Shown: positions 49,601 to 62,353, numbered from the stretch's first letter. The stretch: DNA of 64,000 bases from Nocardia sp. XZ_19_385 (GCF_015355755.1 NZ_JACVEE010000001.1:1-64000); one strand, 5' to 3'. The notes: generated by a model not told the origin, from the sequence alone. Made by a program: numbers and translations.

Positions 49601-51179
49601 CGACGATACTGTCGGCGCCCACCCCGCGCGCGACCAAGGTCTGCGCGAGACGATCGGCCTGACTGTCGAGTTCCCGGTAAGTCAGTTCGGTGTCACCGCA
49701 GACCACCGCGACCGCATCCGGTGTCCGTTCGACCTGTGCCTGGACCAACCCGACGACAGTGGATTCACGGACGTCGACGGTGGTCTCGTTCCAGCGATAC
49801 AGCACACGGTCGCGTTCGCCGGCATCGAGCACATCGATCGACCCGACCGGCGTACCCGGCTCGGCCACCACTTGGCGCAATATCTGCACGAACCGGGCGG
49901 CCATCGTCTCCACCGTGGACTCGTCGAACAACTCCGTCGCGTACTCGACGAACCCGCCCCACCCGGCACCCGCCGGTGCGTCGGCGACGTTGAAGAACAA
50001 GTCGAATCGTGCGGCGGCGATGGAGGCGTTGTAGGACTCGAAGCGCAGTCCCGGCAGTTCGAGGGTGGGCAGCGCGTTGTTCTGGAACGCCAGCGACACC
50101 TGGAACAGCGGATGATGGGCTGCCGAGCGAACGGGGTTGAGCAGTTCGACCAGCAGCTCGAACGGGACGTCTTGGTTTTCGTATCCGGCCAAGGCTTTCG
50201 CCCGGACCTGGGCGAGGACCTCGGCGAACGATGCACCCGGCGCCACCGCCGCCCGCAGCACCCACGTGTTGACGAAGAACCCGACGAGATCGCTCAACGC
50301 GTCATCGGTACGCCCGGCGATCGGGGCGCCGATCGGAATATCTTCTCCCGCACCGAGTTTGAACAACAGAACCGCCAGCGCCGACTGCAACACCATCGAC
50401 ACCGTCGCGCCTTCGGCGGCGGCCAATCGCTCGACCGCCGTACGGATCTCGGGCTCGATGTCGAACAGCACCATGTCACCGCGGTAGCTCGCCACCCGCG
50501 GGCGCGGGCGGTCGGTAGGCAGTCGCAACTGGTCGGGCAAACCGTCGAGTTCACTACGCCAGTAATCGAATTGGCGGGACAGCACACTGTGCGGATCTTT
50601 CGGCGACCCCAGCAGCTCCTGCTGCCACAGCGTGTAATCCACGTACTGCACCGGCAACGGCCGCCACTCCGGCGCCTTGTGCTCCAGTCGCGCCGCGTAT
50701 GCCGTTGCCAGATCGCGCAGCAGCGGCGCCATCGACCAGCCGTCACCGGCGATGTGGTGGATCAGCAGCACGAGCACACACTCGTCGGCGCCGCATCGGA
50801 ACACGGTGGCGCGGATCGGAATTTCCGAGGTCAGGTCGAACCCGTACCGCATGGCCGTGGTCAACTCGGCGTGCTCGACCGGCACGCCATGGGTGTCGAT
50901 CACCGTGACCGGCGCTTCGATACCCGCCGCGTCGAGGACCCGCTGGGACGGGACACCGTCGGCTTCGGCGAATACCGTTCGCAAGCTCTCGTGCCGGGCG
51001 ATCACGTCACCGACCGCCGCGCTGAACGCCGCCGCATCGAACGCGCCCGTCAACCGGACCGCCAACGGCATGTTGTAGGTGGCCGAGAGCCCTTCGAGGC
51101 GGTGGATGAACCACAACCGCCGCTGCGCGAACGACAACGGGACGACCTCCGGGCGGGGCCGAGCCGACAATGCCGGGCG
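46686..51179 (-). other. NRPS module 4: C-A-MT-T
   Basis: LCL C. The A pocket reads D-A-Y-F-I-G-G-A-C-K ([13 protein letters not shown]), like module 6. Second methyltransferase insert ([11 protein letters not shown]). T carries LGGHSL and is followed by a linker ending at the TAG codon. Confidence 0.75.
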
Positions 51180-54100
51180 CAGTTGCACTTCGGCGTCGAG
51201 CCGGGTCGCCAGCTGGGCCACCGTCGGAGCGTCGAACACCGTGCGGATCGACACCTCGACACCCAGCACCACGCGAATGCGGCTGGTGAGGCGAGTGGCC
51301 AGCAGGGAGTGACCGCCCAGAGCGAAGAAGTCGTCGTCCATGCCGACCCGGTCGAGGCCGAGGATTTCGGCGAACAAGTCGGCCAGGATTCGTTCCCGCT
51401 CGCTGCCCGGCGCCCGGTACTCCCGGGCGGCGGCGAACTCCGGATCGGGCAGCGCCTTCCGATCGAGCTTGCCGCCGGCGGTCAACGGCATCGCGTCGAG
51501 CACCAGCACCGTCGCGGGAACCATGAAGTCCGGCAACCGATCAGCCGCCCAGCGACGCACGTCGGCGGCCAGCAAACCGGCCTGCGGATTGTTCGCGAAC
51601 GCGCTGAGAACGCTCGCCGAAGCCGGTGCGGGATACACATCGGTCAGCGGACGGCCCTGAACCGCAGCGGGTTCCAGGAAAACCGCCTCCATCTGCCCCG
51701 GCTCCACCGACCACGTGACCGCCGTCGTGTATCCGAGTTCTTGCCCCAGCACATGGAGGTCCTCGGGCAGGAGACCCGCACCCGCCCGGTCAGCCATGGC
51801 GTCGAGCGTTCCTTCGAAACCGACGCCGCGAGTGCCGGTGCCGGGGAGTCCGGCGCGGATTCGCTGCGTCACCTCGATCTCGCTGGTCAGTCCGAGGTGC
51901 GGGATGCCGGTCACGCGGATGCCGTCGGGATGCCGGGTCTGCAACAGCGAGCGCAACCACTCGTGGTCGCGGAAAACGGCTTTCGGAGTATGGGCGACCG
52001 AGAATGGCGCCGCCGGGGCCTTGTGCAGGACGACGTCGTAGCGGTACCGCGTCAACTCATCGACCGAGTAACCGCGCTTGAGCCGGATATCGACAGCATC
52101 GAAACCGGCTGTCGCACCGCACAACACCGAGAAGTACTCCGGCGCCAGCAACAGCTCCTGCTCGGCCGCGATGTCCCGGCGAACCCGATCAACCACCGCC
52201 GCCGGGTCGTCACCGCCATTGCGGCTGATCTGCACCGCGGTCGCGAACTCCTCGAGCAACGCGAAATTGCGCACGTCACCCACGAACACCGCACCACCGG
52301 GCGCCAGCAACCCCGCAACCCGCTCGAGCACCGTCCGCAGATAGGCCTGACTGGGGAAATACTGGATGACGGAGTTCACCACCACAGTGTCGAAATAACT
52401 TTCGGGCAGACCGTCGATATCGTCGGCCGGTTGCGCCCGCAGTACGACACGGTCAGCGAATTCCGCGCCGAGTTCGTTCACCTGTCGTTGCAGCGTGCCG
52501 ATCGTCGCGGCCGAGAAATCTGTCGCCCAGTATTCGGCGCAGTCGGGTGCGAGCTGCGACATCAACAGACCTGAACCCACGCCGATTTCGAGCACCCGCT
52601 GTGGCTGCAATTCCCGGATGCGGTCGACAGTGGCCGACCGCCATTCCCGCATCTGCTCCAAGGGAATCGGCTCGCCGGTGTAGCTGCTGTTCCAGCCACC
52701 GAAACCGGCGCCGAGCTCGGTCACAGGCTCCAAATCGGGCTGGGCGCTGTCGCTCCCGGTGTCGGCGGCCGAATACAGCTCGTCGTACACCCGACGCCAC
52801 TGACCGACCAGTTCGTCTTGACCAACGGCGGGGCCCGACCGGTCGGCCACCACATATCCGACCAGCTGCTTACCCTCGGAGTCGCCGCGCGCGACCACCA
52901 CGGCCTGCGAGATCGAAGGATGTTGCGCCAGAACGGTTTCAACTTCGCCCGGTTCGACGCGGAAGCCGCGGATCTTTACCTGATCATCGCTGCGGCCCGC
53001 GAACTCCAGCTGCCCGCTGGCATTCCAGCGCACCACATCACCGGTCCGATACAACCGGCCGCCCGTCGGGTCGAACGGGTCGGCAACGAACCGCGCGGCA
53101 GTCAAACCCGCACGACCGTGGTACCCGCGCGCCAACTGCGCACCGGCCACATACAGTTCGCCCGCTACGCCGACAGGAACCGGCGCCAACCACGAATCCA
53201 GCACGTACACACGCGCATTGGCGACCGGCGCGCCGATCGGCACCACCGCACCCAGCACGTCGCGCGACGCATCGGGCACGGCGAAGGCCGTCACATCGAC
53301 GGTGGCCTCGGTCGGACCGTACAGGTTCTCGATCCGGACACCGCCGAACCGGGATTCCATCGCGTGCACCAGTGCCGTGGTGAGCGTGTCAGCTCCGGTG
53401 TGCACCTGCCGCAAACTCTGGAATACGTTGCCGGGCAACGATTCCGCGTGTTCGACCAGCGCCGACAACAACGGCGGCGTCGCGAACATCTTCGTTACCG
53501 ACCAGGTTTCGACCAGGCGTGTGATCTCCCCCGGATCCGAACGCTGCTCGCCCGCGACCACCAGTGCGGCGCCACCGCACAGGGCAGGCCAGATCTCATA
53601 GGTCGAGGCGTCGAACGCGATCGACGAATGCACCAGCACCCGATCCTCGGACACCACGGGCCACGCCTGAGCAACCAGGTTCACCACGTTGCGGTGGGTG
53701 ATCCCCACGCCCTTCGGCACACCCGTGGAACCGGACGTGTAGATGACGTACGCCAAATTCTGCGGGGACACCACGACATCCGGGGTCCAGTCGGCCACGT
53801 CGACGGTGTCGAGGTCGTCCAGGCACAGGTGCGGTATCGCGCTGGGCGGCAACTCTTTCGCTGTCCCCCGATCGGTCACGACGACAACCGGATCGGCGTC
53901 GGCCAGCACGAACGCCAGCCGATCCGAGGGGTAGGCCGGATCGATCGGCAGGTACCCGCCGCCCGCCCGCAACACACCCAGCATCGCCACTATGAGATCG
54001 GCGGAGCGCGGCAAAGCCACCGCGACGAGGGTGTCGGGCCTTACTCCCCGCGCAGCCAGCGCTCGCGCCAGCTGCCCGGCGCGGGTATCCAGTTCCCGAT

Positions 54101-57100
54101 AGGTCAGCTGGGTGTCCGCGCAGACCACCGCGACGGCATCCGGCGTTCGACGGACCTGCGCCTGGAACAGCTCGACCAGCGTGGTGTCGGGGACCGTGAG
54201 AGCGGTGTCGTTCCAGCGATCCAGCACCAGTGCGCGTTCCGCGCCCGCCAGCACCTCGACCGACCCGACCGGGACACCCGGGTCCGAGACCAGCTGATGC
54301 AGCAACCGCACCCAGCGCGCCGCCATCGTCTCGACCGTGGACCGATCGAACAATTCCGTCGCGTACTCGACGAACCCTTCCCACCCGGCGCCCGCGGGCG
54401 CATCGGAGACGTTGAAGAACAGGTCGAAGCGCGAGGTCGCGGTCGGCGCGGGGCGGCGCTCGATGCCCACCCCCGAAAGCTGGAGGTCCGGCAGCGTGTT
54501 GTTCTGGAATGCCAGCGTCACCTGGAACAGCGGATGATGTGCGGCCGAGCGGGCCGGGTTGAGCAGTTCGACGAGCAACTCGAACGGAATGTCCTGGTTC
54601 TCGTATCCGGCCAGGGCTTTCACCCGTACCTGGCTCAGGATCTCGGTGAAGGAGGCTCCCGGATCCACGGTCGCGCGCAGCACCCAGGTGTTGACGAAGA
54701 AGCCGACCAGATCGGTGAGGGCGTCATCGGTACGCCCGGCGATCGGGGCGCCGATCGGAATATCTTCCCCCGCACCGAGTTTGGACAGCAGCACGGCCAG
54801 CGCCGACTGCAGCACCATCGACACCGTCGCGCCTTCACGAGCCGCCAGGCGCTCGACGGCGGCCCGAATCTCGGGATCGATGTCGAACAGCGCCATGTCG
54901 CCGCGGTAACTCGCCACGCGCGGGCGCGGGCGATCCATCGGCAACCGCAGCTGCTCGGGCAGACCGTCGAGCTCAACCCGCCAGTACTCGAACTGTTGCG
55001 CCAGCACGCTGTGCGGATCGGCCGCCGAACCCAGCAACTCGCGCTGCCACAGTGTGTAATCCACGTATTGCACGGGCAACGGCTGCCACTCCGGCGCCCG
55101 ATGCTCCAGGCGCGCGGAGTATGCCGCCGACAGATCCCGGAGCAACGGTGTCAACGACCAGCCGTCACCGGCAATGTGATGCATCAGCAAGACCAGCACC
55201 ACGTCGTCGACGTCGCACCGGAAGACGTCGGCGCGGATCGGAATCTCCGAGGACAGATCGAATCCGTATTGCGCTGCCGCGGTCACCATCGTGTCCAGCT
55301 CGGCCGTCGACAGGGCGTCGGCCGCGGTCTCGGTGAACGGCACCTCGACGCTGCCGGCATCCAGCACCCGCTGCGACGGCACGCCCTCCGCGTCGACGAA
55401 GATCGTGCGCAGGCTCTCGTGCCGGACGACCACATCGTCGATCGCGGCGCGCAACGCCGAGACATCCGCGCCGCGCAGCCGCACCGCCAACGCCATGTTG
55501 TAAGTGGCGGAAGGGCCTTCGAGCCGGTGGATGAACCACAGCCGCCGCTGCGCGTACGACAACGGCACGATATCCGGACGCTCCCCGGCCGACAGGCTCG
55601 GGCGCACCCGCAGACCCGCGTCGAGCCGGGCGGCCAGCTGCGCCACGGTCGGCGCGTCGAACACCGTCCGGATCGGCACCTCGACGCCCAGAACCGACCG
55701 GATCCGGCTGGCCAGGCGGGTGGCCAGCAGCGAATGACCGCCCAGCTCGAAGAAGTTGTCGTCCGCGCCGACTCGGTCCCGTTTGAGGACCTCGGCGAAC
55801 AACTCGGTCAGGACCCGCTCCTGCTCGCCCTCCGGCGCCCGGTACCCTGCCGACGACACCAATTCCGGTTCCGGCAACGCCGCGCGATCCAGTTTCCCGT
55901 TCGCGGTCATCGGCATCGCGTCGAGGACCATGACCGCCGCGGGCACCATGAAGTCCGGCAACCGCTCAGCGGCGAATCGGCGCACGTCCTCCCCGGTTTG
56001 GTCAGCGACGACGTATCCGATCAATTGCTTGCCGCCGGTGCCGAGATCGCGGGCTACCACCACCGCTTGCGATACCGCAGGATGTTGCGCGAGAACGGTT
56101 TCGACCTCGCCGGGTTCGACACGGAAGCCCCGGATCTTCACCTGGTCATCGATGCGGCCCGCGAACTCCAGTACCCCTGCCGAGGTCCAGCGCACGACGT
56201 CACCGGTGCGATACAACCGGCCACCAGCCGCATCGAACGGATCGGCGACGAACCGGGCGGCAGTCAAACCAGCCTTGCCGTGGTAGCCGCGCGCCAACTG
56301 CGCACCAGCCACATACAGCTCACCCGCGACACCGACAGGCGCCGGTGACAGGCACGAATCCAGCACGTACACACGCACATTGGCCAACGCGGACCCGATC
56401 GGCACCGAGACGTCGTTCGAAACCGCATCCGTGTCGAACACCGTCGCGAACACCGTGGTCTCGGTCGGCCCATAACCATTGGTGACCTGAACATCGCCGA
56501 TGCGGTCTTTCAACCGACCGACCAATCCGGAAGGAAGCTCGGCGCCACCGGCGATTACCTGCGACAGACTGCGGAAGGGGTTGTCCGGCAAGGGTTCCGC
56601 GTGATCGAGTACCGCCGACAGCAACGCCGGGGTCGCGAACATCTTGGTCACCGACCCGTCTGCGATCAACCCGGTGATCTCGGCCGGGTCCGAACGCTGC
56701 GCACCGGCCAGCACCACGGCGCCGCCACTGATCAGCGCGGGCCAGATCTCATAGGTAGAAGCATCGAAGGCAACCGAGGAGTGGACCAGCACCCGCTCCC
56801 CCGGGCCGGTCGACCACGTCTGGGAAGCCAGATTCAGCACGTTACGGTGGCTGACAGCAACACCTTTGGGCACACCGGTGGAACCCGAGGTGTAGATCAG
56901 ATACGCCAAAGCCTCCGGCCGCACCGGCACGGCCCGGTTGCCGATGTCCGCGCCACTGAAGTCGAGGGTATCGAGATAGAGGTGTGGCGTAGTGGCGTGC
57001 GGCAATACCCGTGCCGTGTCGTGGTCGGTCAGGACGACGGCAGGCGCGGCATCACCGAGGATGAACGCCAGCCGATCCGAGGGATAGGCCGGGTCGATCG

Positions 57101-60100
57101 GCAGGTACCCGCCACCAGCTTTCAGTACCGCGAGCAACGCCACGATCAGATCCACTGATCGGGGCAGGGCGACCGCGACGATGACATCGGAACTCACCCC
57201 GCGCGAGATCAATATCTGCGCGAGCCGATCGGCGCGACCATCGAGTTCCCGATACGACAACTCGCCGTCGGCGGCCACGACGGCCACGGCGTCCGGGGAC
57301 GCGACGACTCGTTCTCGGAACAGCTCGACCACCGTGCTGTGCCGGTCGACCGGCACAGCGGTGTCATTCCACCTGTGCAGCACCAGTTCTCGTTCGTCAC
57401 CGCCGAGAACATCGATTGCTCCCACCAGGCTGTCCGGAGCCGCCACGACCTGCCGGAGTGTCCGCACCAACCGCGCCGCGGTGGCCTCGATCGTGGACCG
57501 GTCGAACAGGTCGGTGGCGTACTCGATGTAGCCCTCCCAGCTACCGGTCGGGCCGTCACCGATGTTGAAGGTCAAGTCGAAGCGCGAGGTGGTACTGGCC
57601 GGGGAACGACCGTCGACCTCGACTCCCGGGAGCTCCAAGGCGGGCAGGGGGTTGTCTTGCAGGGTCAGCAGGACCTGGAACAACGGGTGGTAGGCCGACG
57701 AGCGGGCCGGGTTGAGCAACTCCACCAGCAACTCGAACGGTGCGTCCTGATTCTCGTACGCCGCCAAGGCTTTCGCCCGGACCTGAGCGAGGATCTCGGC
57801 GAACGACGCCGCCGGATCGACCGCGGTGCGCAGCACCCAGGTGTTGACGAAGAACCCGACCAGATCGGTCAACGCGTCATCGGTACGACCGGCGATCGGC
57901 GCACCGATCGGAATATCCTGTCCCGCACCGAGTTTGAACAGCAAAACCGCCAATGCCGACTGCAACACCATCGACACCGTCGCGCCCTGATCGGCGGCCA
58001 ACCGCTCGACCGCCGTACGGATCTCGGGATCGATGTCGAACAGCACCATGTCACCGCGATAGCTCGCCACCCGCGGGCGCGGCCGGTCGGTCGGCAACCG
58101 CAACTGCTCGGGCAGTCCACCGAGTTCGGCGCGCCAATAGTCGAACTGGTCCGACAGCATGCTGTCAGGATCGGTCGCGGACCCGAGCAGTTCCTGCTGC
58201 CACAGCGTGTAATCCACGTACTGCACCGGCAACGGCCGCCACTTCGGCGCCCGCTGTTCCAGCCGGGCCGCGTAAGCCGCCGACAGGTCCCGCAACAGTG
58301 TGGTCGCCGACCAGCCGTCACCGGCGATGTGATGGAACAAGAACACCAGCATCCAGTCATCGACGCCGCGGCGGAACACCGAGGCCCGGATCGGGATCTG
58401 CGTGGACAGATCGAACCGATACCGCGCCGCCTCGGCGACTGCCGCATCCACATCGACGGCATCGGTGACGATCACCGGCACCTCGATGCTGTCGAAGTCG
58501 ACCACCCGCTGGGCCGGGATGCCGTCGGTTTCGATGTATACGGTGCGCAGACTCTCGTGCCGGGCAATCACATCGGCGACCGCCGTGGCGAAGGCGGATG
58601 TGTCGAACGCGCCCGTCAATCGTGCCGTCAGCGGGACGTTGTAAGTGGCGGAAGGGCCTTCGAGCCGGTGGATGAACCACAACCGCCGCTGCGCGTACGA
58701 CAGCGGGACCACGTCCGGGCGCTGCCGGGCCGACAGCATCGGGCGCACCCGGATACCCGCGTCGAGCCGAGTCGCCAGCCGCGCCACGGTCGGAGCGTCG
58801 AAGACCGTCCGGATCGGGACCTCGACCCCCAGGACCGCTCGAATCCGGCTGATCAGGTGTGTGGCCGACAACGAGTGCCCGCCCAGTTCGAAGAAGCTGT
58901 CGTCGGCGCCGACTCGGTCGCGGCCGAGAACCTCACCGAACAGCTCGGCCAGCACCTGCTCACCTGCACCGCGGGGGGCGCGATACCGGCGCGAGGACAC
59001 CATCGACGGCGCCGGCAACGCGGCGCGATCGAGCTTCCCGTTCGCGGTCAACGGCACCGTGTCGATCACCAGCACCACCGCGGGCACCATGAACTCCGGG
59101 AGCCGCTCGGCCGCGAACTGTCGCAGTTCCCCGCCGAGGGCCGCCCGCGCATCGTCGTCGCCCGATTCGCGGTCGGTGACCACATACCCGACCAGCTGCT
59201 GGTTGCCGCCGATGTCGCGAGCTACCACCACGGCTCGCGAGACCGAAGGATGCTGGGCCAGAACGGTTTCGATCTCACCGGGCTCGACCCGGAAGCCGCG
59301 GATCTTGACCTGATCGTCGGCTCGGCCGACGAACTCCAGAACGCCTGCCGTCGTCCAGCGCGCGACATCGCCGGTGCGGTACAGCCTGCCGCCACCGGCC
59401 GGGTCGAAGGGATCGGCCACGAACCGCGCCGCGGTCAACCCCGCTCGGCCGCGATAGCCCCGCGCCAACTGCGCACCGGCTACATACAATTCGCCGACCG
59501 CGCCCACCGGAACCGGCGCCAACGCCGAATCCAGCACGAACACCCGCATATTCCCCAGCGGCGTCCCGATCGGGCTGCCACTCCGATCGGCATGTGCCGC
59601 AACCAGATCGAGCCGTGTCACGTGCACGGTGGTTTCGGTGATTCCGTACATGTTCACCAGCGCCGGCCCGTCATCGCCGCCCGCCGAGTACCACCTGCGC
59701 AGGTGGGCGGGGTTCAGCGCTTCGCCGCCGAAGATCACCATGCGCAGGTCGGAATCCGCTCGGCCGCTGACCGAGCGAGCTTCGGCGAGCGCGTTGAAGG
59801 CCGAGGGAGTCTGATTGAGGACGGTCACTCCCGCGTCGACCACCAGATCCCACAGCTGTGCCGGAGTACGCACGACATCCCACGGCACGACGACGACGCG
59901 GCCGCCGTGCAGGAGCGCACCCCAGATCTCCCAGACCGAGAAGTCGAACGCCTGGGAATGGCACCAGGCCCAGACGTCGCCGGTACCGAACTCGCACCAC
60001 TGAGCTGTACTCAGGAACAGCGAGGCGACGTTGGCGTGGGTGACGGCGACGCCCTTCGGCGTGCCGGTGGAGCCGGAGGTGTAGATCAGGTAGGCCATGT

Positions 60101-61892
60101 TGCCGGGCCGAGGCGTGGCGGTGCGCGCGACACCGGAAGGTGCTGCCTCGGCGTCCTCGAGCAAGATATGCGGGACATTGCTGTGCGGCAGCGATTTCGA
60201 CGTAGCACCGTCGGTGAGGACCGCGATCGGCGCGGCATCGCCGAGCACGAATGCCAGCCGTTCCGGCGGATAGGCCGGATCGATCGGCAGATAGGCGCCG
60301 CCGGCCTTCAGCACCGCCAGGATCGCGACGATCAGCTCTGCCGACCTCGGCACTGCCACCGCCACGACACTGTCCGGCCGCACGCCATGCGAAATCAAGG
60401 TCCGCGCAATCTGTTCGGCCCTGCGATCGAGCTCTCGGTAGGAGAGCTCGGCCGCACCGGCGGCCACCGCCACCGCGTCCGGCCACTGCGCCACGCGCTC
60501 TTCGAACAAGCCGAGCAGGGTCGCCGCCGAATCGACCGGCGTCGCCGTGTCGTTCCACGTCTCGAGCACCAGGCTGCGCTCCGCGCCGAGCAGATCCACC
60601 GCCCCGATCGGCGCGGCCGGATCGGCGACCGCCTGCCCCAGGTAGCGCGCGATCGATTCGAGATAGCCGTGCAGGTCGTCCTCGGTGTAGACCCGCGCGT
60701 CGCCCTCCAGCCGCAGGTAACCGCCGCGCGCCGCCTGGCGCTCATAGGAGAAGATGATCGACAGATCCCCGCTGGTCCCGGCCGAGAAGACCTGGAGGTC
60801 GGCCGTGCCGTCCGCCATCCGCAACGCCCCGAAGAACGACATGACGTTGACGACCGGGCCCAAGCCGTCAGCCTTCGCGTTCGACATCTTCAGGTCGCGC
60901 CGGATGTTCGACATCCCGTAGCGCAGATGGTCTTTGGCGCTGGAGACGCTGTCGTGGATCCGCTCGGCGAGCTCCGCCAGCGACAGGCTGTTGCTCGACC
61001 GCACCAGCAGCGGAACCGTATCCGAGAGCTGGCAGGGCGTCCGGCTCGCGATGGCCGTCTGGTTGGAAACCGGCATCTGGACGCAGAATTCGTCACGCGA
61101 CGCGTGCCGCTGGACAGCGGCCGCCGCCACCGCCATCAGCAGGTAGGGCAGCCGGAGACCGATCGATTCCGCGGAGCTGGTCAGCTCCCGCAGTTCCACA
61201 CCGGACAGGCTGCGGGTGCAGCCGACTCGCCCTGGTTTGGCGTCGGGCTCGGCGTTGCCCGGGAGCCGGACGGGTTCGGTTCCGGCCGGGATCGCCCGGC
61301 GCCAGTACTCCTGGTCGATCGGCTGTCGGTCGCGACGATACGCCCGGTCACTGTCGAGGATGTCTTCTGCGCTCACGAAACCGGCGGGCGGGACCGGGGT
61401 CCCGCTCACCGAGGCACCATAGACATCGAGCACGCGCTGGGTCCACGTGGCTACGCCGACACCGTCCATGATGATGTGGTGAAAACACATCGACAACACA
61501 TGGTGTCCGTCACCGACTTTGAGTAGCGCGACCCGGAGCAGGCAATCTCGCTCGAGATCGAAACCTACCTCGCGTTCCCGCGACATATAGTCGAGCGCAG
61601 CCGATTTCGGGTCCGGCCGGTCGGTGAGGTCGAGGTAAGTCGGCTTCCAAGCACTGACGTCACGCTCGACCTGCTCTGGCCCCTCGGACTCCGCGACGAA
61701 ATTGACTGTCAGCGACTCCGATTCGGCAAACACCCGGCGCAGGGCGTCGAAAAAGCGGCGGATTTCCAGCTCGGCGTGGATATCCGCGTAAACGATACAG
61801 TTGTTCGGGATGTCTGACAGCTCGTGCGCCAGCCACAGTTCTTTCTGAATCGCCGTCGAACTACGCCGGAGTGAATTTGTAACGGATTGCAT
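46686..61892 (-). CDS. Four-module nonribosomal peptide synthetase (initiating subunit)
   Basis: A 5068-residue synthetase, first in the operon; ATG 61892 follows GAGGGA. Approximate residues: divergent starter-type C (HHIIMDG near 140), A (604), T (1007); C (1189), A (1667), T (2053); C (2237), A (2720) with inserted N-methyltransferase (3027-3414, VLEIGVGSG at 3104), T (3527); C (3716), A (4190) with a second N-methyltransferase (4497-4880), T (5009). The opening C domain resembles those of EntF/DhbF (SLTVNF, then [19 protein letters not shown]), which condense an external acyl or aryl starter onto the first amino acid. The first A domain carries the well-known Thr code D-F-W-N-I-G-M-V-H-K. 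The expected intermediate is R-Thr-aa2-NMe-aa3-NMe-aa4. The C-terminus ends in an ordinary T-C linker with no visible docking domain. No MbtH gene is nearby. Confidence 0.95.
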   Translation of the reverse strand: MQSVTNSLRRSSTAIQKELWLAHELSDIPNNCIVYADIHAELEIRRFFDALRRVFAESESLTVNFVAESEGPEQVERDVSAWKPTYLDLTDRPDPKSAALDYMSREREVGFDLERDCLLRVALLKVGDGHHVLSMCFHHIIMDGVGVATWTQRVLDVYGASVSGTPVPPAGFVSAEDILDSDRAYRRDRQPIDQEYWRRAIPAGTEPVRLPGNAEPDAKPGRVGCTRSLSGVELRELTSSAESIGLRLPYLLMAVAAAAVQRHASRDEFCVQMPVSNQTAIASRTPCQLSDTVPLLVRSSNSLSLAELAERIHDSVSSAKDHLRYGMSNIRRDLKMSNAKADGLGPVVNVMSFFGALRMADGTADLQVFSAGTSGDLSIIFSYERQAARGGYLRLEGDARVYTEDDLHGYLESIARYLGQAVADPAAPIGAVDLLGAERSLVLETWNDTATPVDSAATLLGLFEERVAQWPDAVAVAAGAAELSYRELDRRAEQIARTLISHGVRPDSVVAVAVPRSAELIVAILAVLKAGGAYLPIDPAYPPERLAFVLGDAAPIAVLTDGATSKSLPHSNVPHILLEDAEAAPSGVARTATPRPGNMAYLIYTSGSTGTPKGVAVTHANVASLFLSTAQWCEFGTGDVWAWCHSQAFDFSVWEIWGALLHGGRVVVVPWDVVRTPAQLWDLVVDAGVTVLNQTPSAFNALAEARSVSGRADSDLRMVIFGGEALNPAHLRRWYSAGGDDGPALVNMYGITETTVHVTRLDLVAAHADRSGSPIGTPLGNMRVFVLDSALAPVPVGAVGELYVAGAQLARGYRGRAGLTAARFVADPFDPAGGGRLYRTGDVARWTTAGVLEFVGRADDQVKIRGFRVEPGEIETVLAQHPSVSRAVVVARDIGGNQQLVGYVVTDRESGDDDARAALGGELRQFAAERLPEFMVPAVVLVIDTVPLTANGKLDRAALPAPSMVSSRRYRAPRGAGEQVLAELFGEVLGRDRVGADDSFFELGGHSLSATHLISRIRAVLGVEVPIRTVFDAPTVARLATRLDAGIRVRPMLSARQRPDVVPLSYAQRRLWFIHRLEGPSATYNVPLTARLTGAFDTSAFATAVADVIARHESLRTVYIETDGIPAQRVVDFDSIEVPVIVTDAVDVDAAVAEAARYRFDLSTQIPIRASVFRRGVDDWMLVFLFHHIAGDGWSATTLLRDLSAAYAARLEQRAPKWRPLPVQYVDYTLWQQELLGSATDPDSMLSDQFDYWRAELGGLPEQLRLPTDRPRPRVASYRGDMVLFDIDPEIRTAVERLAADQGATVSMVLQSALAVLLFKLGAGQDIPIGAPIAGRTDDALTDLVGFFVNTWVLRTAVDPAASFAEILAQVRAKALAAYENQDAPFELLVELLNPARSSAYHPLFQVLLTLQDNPLPALELPGVEVDGRSPASTTSRFDLTFNIGDGPTGSWEGYIEYATDLFDRSTIEATAARLVRTLRQVVAAPDSLVGAIDVLGGDERELVLHRWNDTAVPVDRHSTVVELFRERVVASPDAVAVVAADGELSYRELDGRADRLAQILISRGVSSDVIVAVALPRSVDLIVALLAVLKAGGGYLPIDPAYPSDRLAFILGDAAPAVVLTDHDTARVLPHATTPHLYLDTLDFSGADIGNRAVPVRPEALAYLIYTSGSTGVPKGVAVSHRNVLNLASQTWSTGPGERVLVHSSVAFDASTYEIWPALISGGAVVLAGAQRSDPAEITGLIADGSVTKMFATPALLSAVLDHAEPLPDNPFRSLSQVIAGGAELPSGLVGRLKDRIGDVQVTNGYGPTETTVFATVFDTDAVSNDVSVPIGSALANVRVYVLDSCLSPAPVGVAGELYVAGAQLARGYHGKAGLTAARFVADPFDAAGGRLYRTGDVVRWTSAGVLEFAGRIDDQVKIRGFRVEPGEVETVLAQHPAVSQAVVVARDLGTGGKQLIGYVVADQTGEDVRRFAAERLPDFMVPAAVMVLDAMPMTANGKLDRAALPEPELVSSAGYRAPEGEQERVLTELFAEVLKRDRVGADDNFFELGGHSLLATRLASRIRSVLGVEVPIRTVFDAPTVAQLAARLDAGLRVRPSLSAGERPDIVPLSYAQRRLWFIHRLEGPSATYNMALAVRLRGADVSALRAAIDDVVVRHESLRTIFVDAEGVPSQRVLDAGSVEVPFTETAADALSTAELDTMVTAAAQYGFDLSSEIPIRADVFRCDVDDVVLVLLMHHIAGDGWSLTPLLRDLSAAYSARLEHRAPEWQPLPVQYVDYTLWQRELLGSAADPHSVLAQQFEYWRVELDGLPEQLRLPMDRPRPRVASYRGDMALFDIDPEIRAAVERLAAREGATVSMVLQSALAVLLSKLGAGEDIPIGAPIAGRTDDALTDLVGFFVNTWVLRATVDPGASFTEILSQVRVKALAGYENQDIPFELLVELLNPARSAAHHPLFQVTLAFQNNTLPDLQLSGVGIERRPAPTATSRFDLFFNVSDAPAGAGWEGFVEYATELFDRSTVETMAARWVRLLHQLVSDPGVPVGSVEVLAGAERALVLDRWNDTALTVPDTTLVELFQAQVRRTPDAVAVVCADTQLTYRELDTRAGQLARALAARGVRPDTLVAVALPRSADLIVAMLGVLRAGGGYLPIDPAYPSDRLAFVLADADPVVVVTDRGTAKELPPSAIPHLCLDDLDTVDVADWTPDVVVSPQNLAYVIYTSGSTGVPKGVGITHRNVVNLVAQAWPVVSEDRVLVHSSIAFDASTYEIWPALCGGAALVVAGEQRSDPGEITRLVETWSVTKMFATPPLLSALVEHAESLPGNVFQSLRQVHTGADTLTTALVHAMESRFGGVRIENLYGPTEATVDVTAFAVPDASRDVLGAVVPIGAPVANARVYVLDSWLAPVPVGVAGELYVAGAQLARGYHGRAGLTAARFVADPFDPTGGRLYRTGDVVRWNASGQLEFAGRSDDQVKIRGFRVEPGEVETVLAQHPSISQAVVVARGDSEGKQLVGYVVADRSGPAVGQDELVGQWRRVYDELYSAADTGSDSAQPDLEPVTELGAGFGGWNSSYTGEPIPLEQMREWRSATVDRIRELQPQRVLEIGVGSGLLMSQLAPDCAEYWATDFSAATIGTLQRQVNELGAEFADRVVLRAQPADDIDGLPESYFDTVVVNSVIQYFPSQAYLRTVLERVAGLLAPGGAVFVGDVRNFALLEEFATAVQISRNGGDDPAAVVDRVRRDIAAEQELLLAPEYFSVLCGATAGFDAVDIRLKRGYSVDELTRYRYDVVLHKAPAAPFSVAHTPKAVFRDHEWLRSLLQTRHPDGIRVTGIPHLGLTSEIEVTQRIRAGLPGTGTRGVGFEGTLDAMADRAGAGLLPEDLHVLGQELGYTTAVTWSVEPGQMEAVFLEPAAVQGRPLTDVYPAPASASVLSAFANNPQAGLLAADVRRWAADRLPDFMVPATVLVLDAMPLTAGGKLDRKALPDPEFAAAREYRAPGSERERILADLFAEILGLDRVGMDDDFFALGGHSLLATRLTSRIRVVLGVEVSIRTVFDAPTVAQLATRLDAEVQLRPALSARPRPEVVPLSFAQRRLWFIHRLEGLSATYNMPLAVRLTGAFDAAAFSAAVGDVIARHESLRTVFAEADGVPSQRVLDAAGIEAPVTVIDTHGVPVEHAELTTAMRYGFDLTSEIPIRATVFRCGADECVLVLLIHHIAGDGWSMAPLLRDLATAYAARLEHKAPEWRPLPVQYVDYTLWQQELLGSPKDPHSVLSRQFDYWRSELDGLPDQLRLPTDRPRPRVASYRGDMVLFDIEPEIRTAVERLAAAEGATVSMVLQSALAVLLFKLGAGEDIPIGAPIAGRTDDALSDLVGFFVNTWVLRAAVAPGASFAEVLAQVRAKALAGYENQDVPFELLVELLNPVRSAAHHPLFQVSLAFQNNALPTLELPGLRFESYNASIAAARFDLFFNVADAPAGAGWGGFVEYATELFDESTVETMAARFVQILRQVVAEPGTPVGSIDVLDAGERDRVLYRWNETTVDVRESTVVGLVQAQVERTPDAVAVVCGDTELTYRELDSQADRLAQTLVARGVGADSIVAVALPRTAELIVALLGVLKAGGGYLPIDPAYPSERLAFVLTDADPVVVVTDSATAHLLPCPPERLLCIDTRQVGADGVVPGLPQPAQLAYVIYTSGSTGVPKGVAVTHRNVVNLVAQAWTTSAADRVLVHTSIAFDASTYEIWPALAGGATVVLATEQRSDLVEITRLIETRGVTKMFATPPMLSALLDHDESLPGDPLRSLRGIIAGGAELTAGVVHRLHAKYPDARVVNGYGPTETTACVTHYDAVTTDDGPVPIGVPRTNTRVFVLDSWLAPVPVGVAGELYVAGAQLARGYLGRAGLTAARFVADPFDPDGAGRLYRTGDVVRWNADGQLEFAGRVDDQVKIRGFRVEPGEVESVLAQHPAVSQAVVVAHDGDVGGTQLVGYVVADRTGPVLGEDEMVGQWRRVYDDLYSAAGGSAEDANSVSNAQQDYDPQLAGTNGFGTDFGGWNSSYTGQPIPLAQMREWRSATVDSIRELRPQRVLEIGVGSGLVLSQVAPECAEYWATDFSVATIKTLQRQVNELDAAFADRVVLRAQPADDVTGLPENYFDTVILNSVVQYFPGERYLRRVIEQILRLLAPGGSIFLGDVRNLALLEQFATAVQVSRYGGDDPVVVEERVRRDIAAEKELLLAPEYFLALGRGLDIGAIDIELKRGCSINELTRYRYDVVLRKTSTQALSAAETPEVVFCDHESLDALLRAEHPDGVRVTGIPHAGLAGQIAVTDRIRAGLPVAAGDRTGLLAADFEGTLDAITDRAEAGLLPEDLHALGRKLGYTTAVTWSAEPGRMDAVFFEDATAQGRPLTDVYAPPAELGDPSAYANNPQDTLLPTSVRGFVAERLPDFMVPTVVMVIDAVPLTANGKLDRAALPAPEWVSASNYRAPRTEREQTLAELFAEILGIGRVGIDDSFFALGGHSLLATRLTSRIRAVLGVEVPIRVMFEAATVAELAARWPQLAPSRRPALRRMNREVS
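51180..55599 (-). other. NRPS module 3: C-A-MT-T
   Basis: LCL C. The A pocket reads D-A-Y-F-H-G-L-V-D-K, close to modules 5, 7 and 9. The methyltransferase insert begins at [14 protein letters not shown] and has [11 protein letters not shown] plus the late [13 protein letters not shown] motif, so an N-methyl residue is expected. Confidence 0.75.
55600..58749 (-). other. NRPS module 2: C-A-T
   Basis: LCL C ([10 protein letters not shown]). The A pocket reads D-A-Y-F-I-G-G-V-F-K. It is faintly like the Val code (D-A-F-W-I-G-G-T-F-K), so a branched aliphatic residue is possible, at low certainty. Confidence 0.7.
58750..61892 (-). other. NRPS module 1: starter-type C-A(Thr)-T
   Basis: The A signature is from [26 protein letters not shown] and [13 protein letters not shown], giving D-F-W-N-I-G-M-V-H-K, the established threonine code. 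This A domain differs from the other eight, which share one backbone. C has HHIIMDG and differs in type from all others here. Confidence 0.85.
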
Positions 61893-61980
61893 GGCCTATT
61901 TCCCTCGCTTGTCGCCTAGGCTGGGCGGTGCCGATCCACCGGCCAGCAACGCCAAGCACCAAAACCATTGCTGCACTTGC

Positions 61981-62196
61981 TCAGACGGCACTACTCAGCC
62001 GGAGCGCACCGCAGCCCGCACCCGAGCGTCCCTGCCCGGATCCCGGGGTGCGCAAATAGACCCTGACCTCCACTGACTGCGCTGTAGCGAATTTGGACAA
62101 TCGTTCGACTTTTCCGAAGTCGAAGCCCCCGACCCATGGCGCGGCGTACTGGATCAGTATGTCGCAATCCGGGCGAATGTCGTTGTAATACTGCAT
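61981..62196 (-). CDS. Possible 71-residue protein ahead of the NRPS
   Basis: From ATG 62196 it reads MQYYNDIRPDCDILIQYAAP and continues WVGGFDFGKVERLSKFATAQ before a Gly/Arg-rich tail. The first 50 residues look like folded protein. It is not an MbtH protein (no NxxxxxSLWP pattern). Codon third positions are less GC-rich than in neighbours, and the ribosome site is weak. It may be a remnant of a larger gene or a real co-transcribed small gene. Confidence 0.35.
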   Translation of the reverse strand: MQYYNDIRPDCDILIQYAAPWVGGFDFGKVERLSKFATAQSVEVRVYLRTPGSGQGRSGAGCGALRLSSAV

Positions 62197-62252
62197 AATT
62201 CGCCGCCGTACCGGGGATTAACAAACTTCCGTACGGTTATATCACCCATACA

Positions 62253-62353
62253 GTGACCGAATACCGAATACCCGGTTCGTTCACAGCATGACCGATGGTC
62301 GGGACAGCAAATTAGTGAAGCATAAGCCGGTGTCCGACAATCAATTCGGTCAC
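62253..62353. promoter_or_regulatory. Distant inverted pair in the NRPS leader
   Basis: GTGACCGAAT at 62253-62262 and ATTCGGTCAC at 62344-62353 are exact inverted copies 81 bases apart. A tandem ACCGAATACCGAATACC overlaps the first. Could be looping-type regulator sites; unproven. Confidence 0.3.

Noticed and set aside
46857..52574. Very long plus-strand open frame (about 1900 codons) opposite the NRPS
   Set aside because: Antisense shadow of a GC-rich gene: the product is His/Arg/Gln/Gly-rich without domains and repeats in step with the NRPS modules.
25836..61892. Tandem repeats in the NRPS region as a repeat array or mobile element
   Set aside because: They are module-sized coding repeats of C, A, T, E and MT domains, not CRISPR or insertion sequences.
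61981..62196. MbtH-like gene ahead of the NRPS
   Set aside because: Lacks the MbtH signature residues (NxxxxxSLWP and conserved Trp pair).
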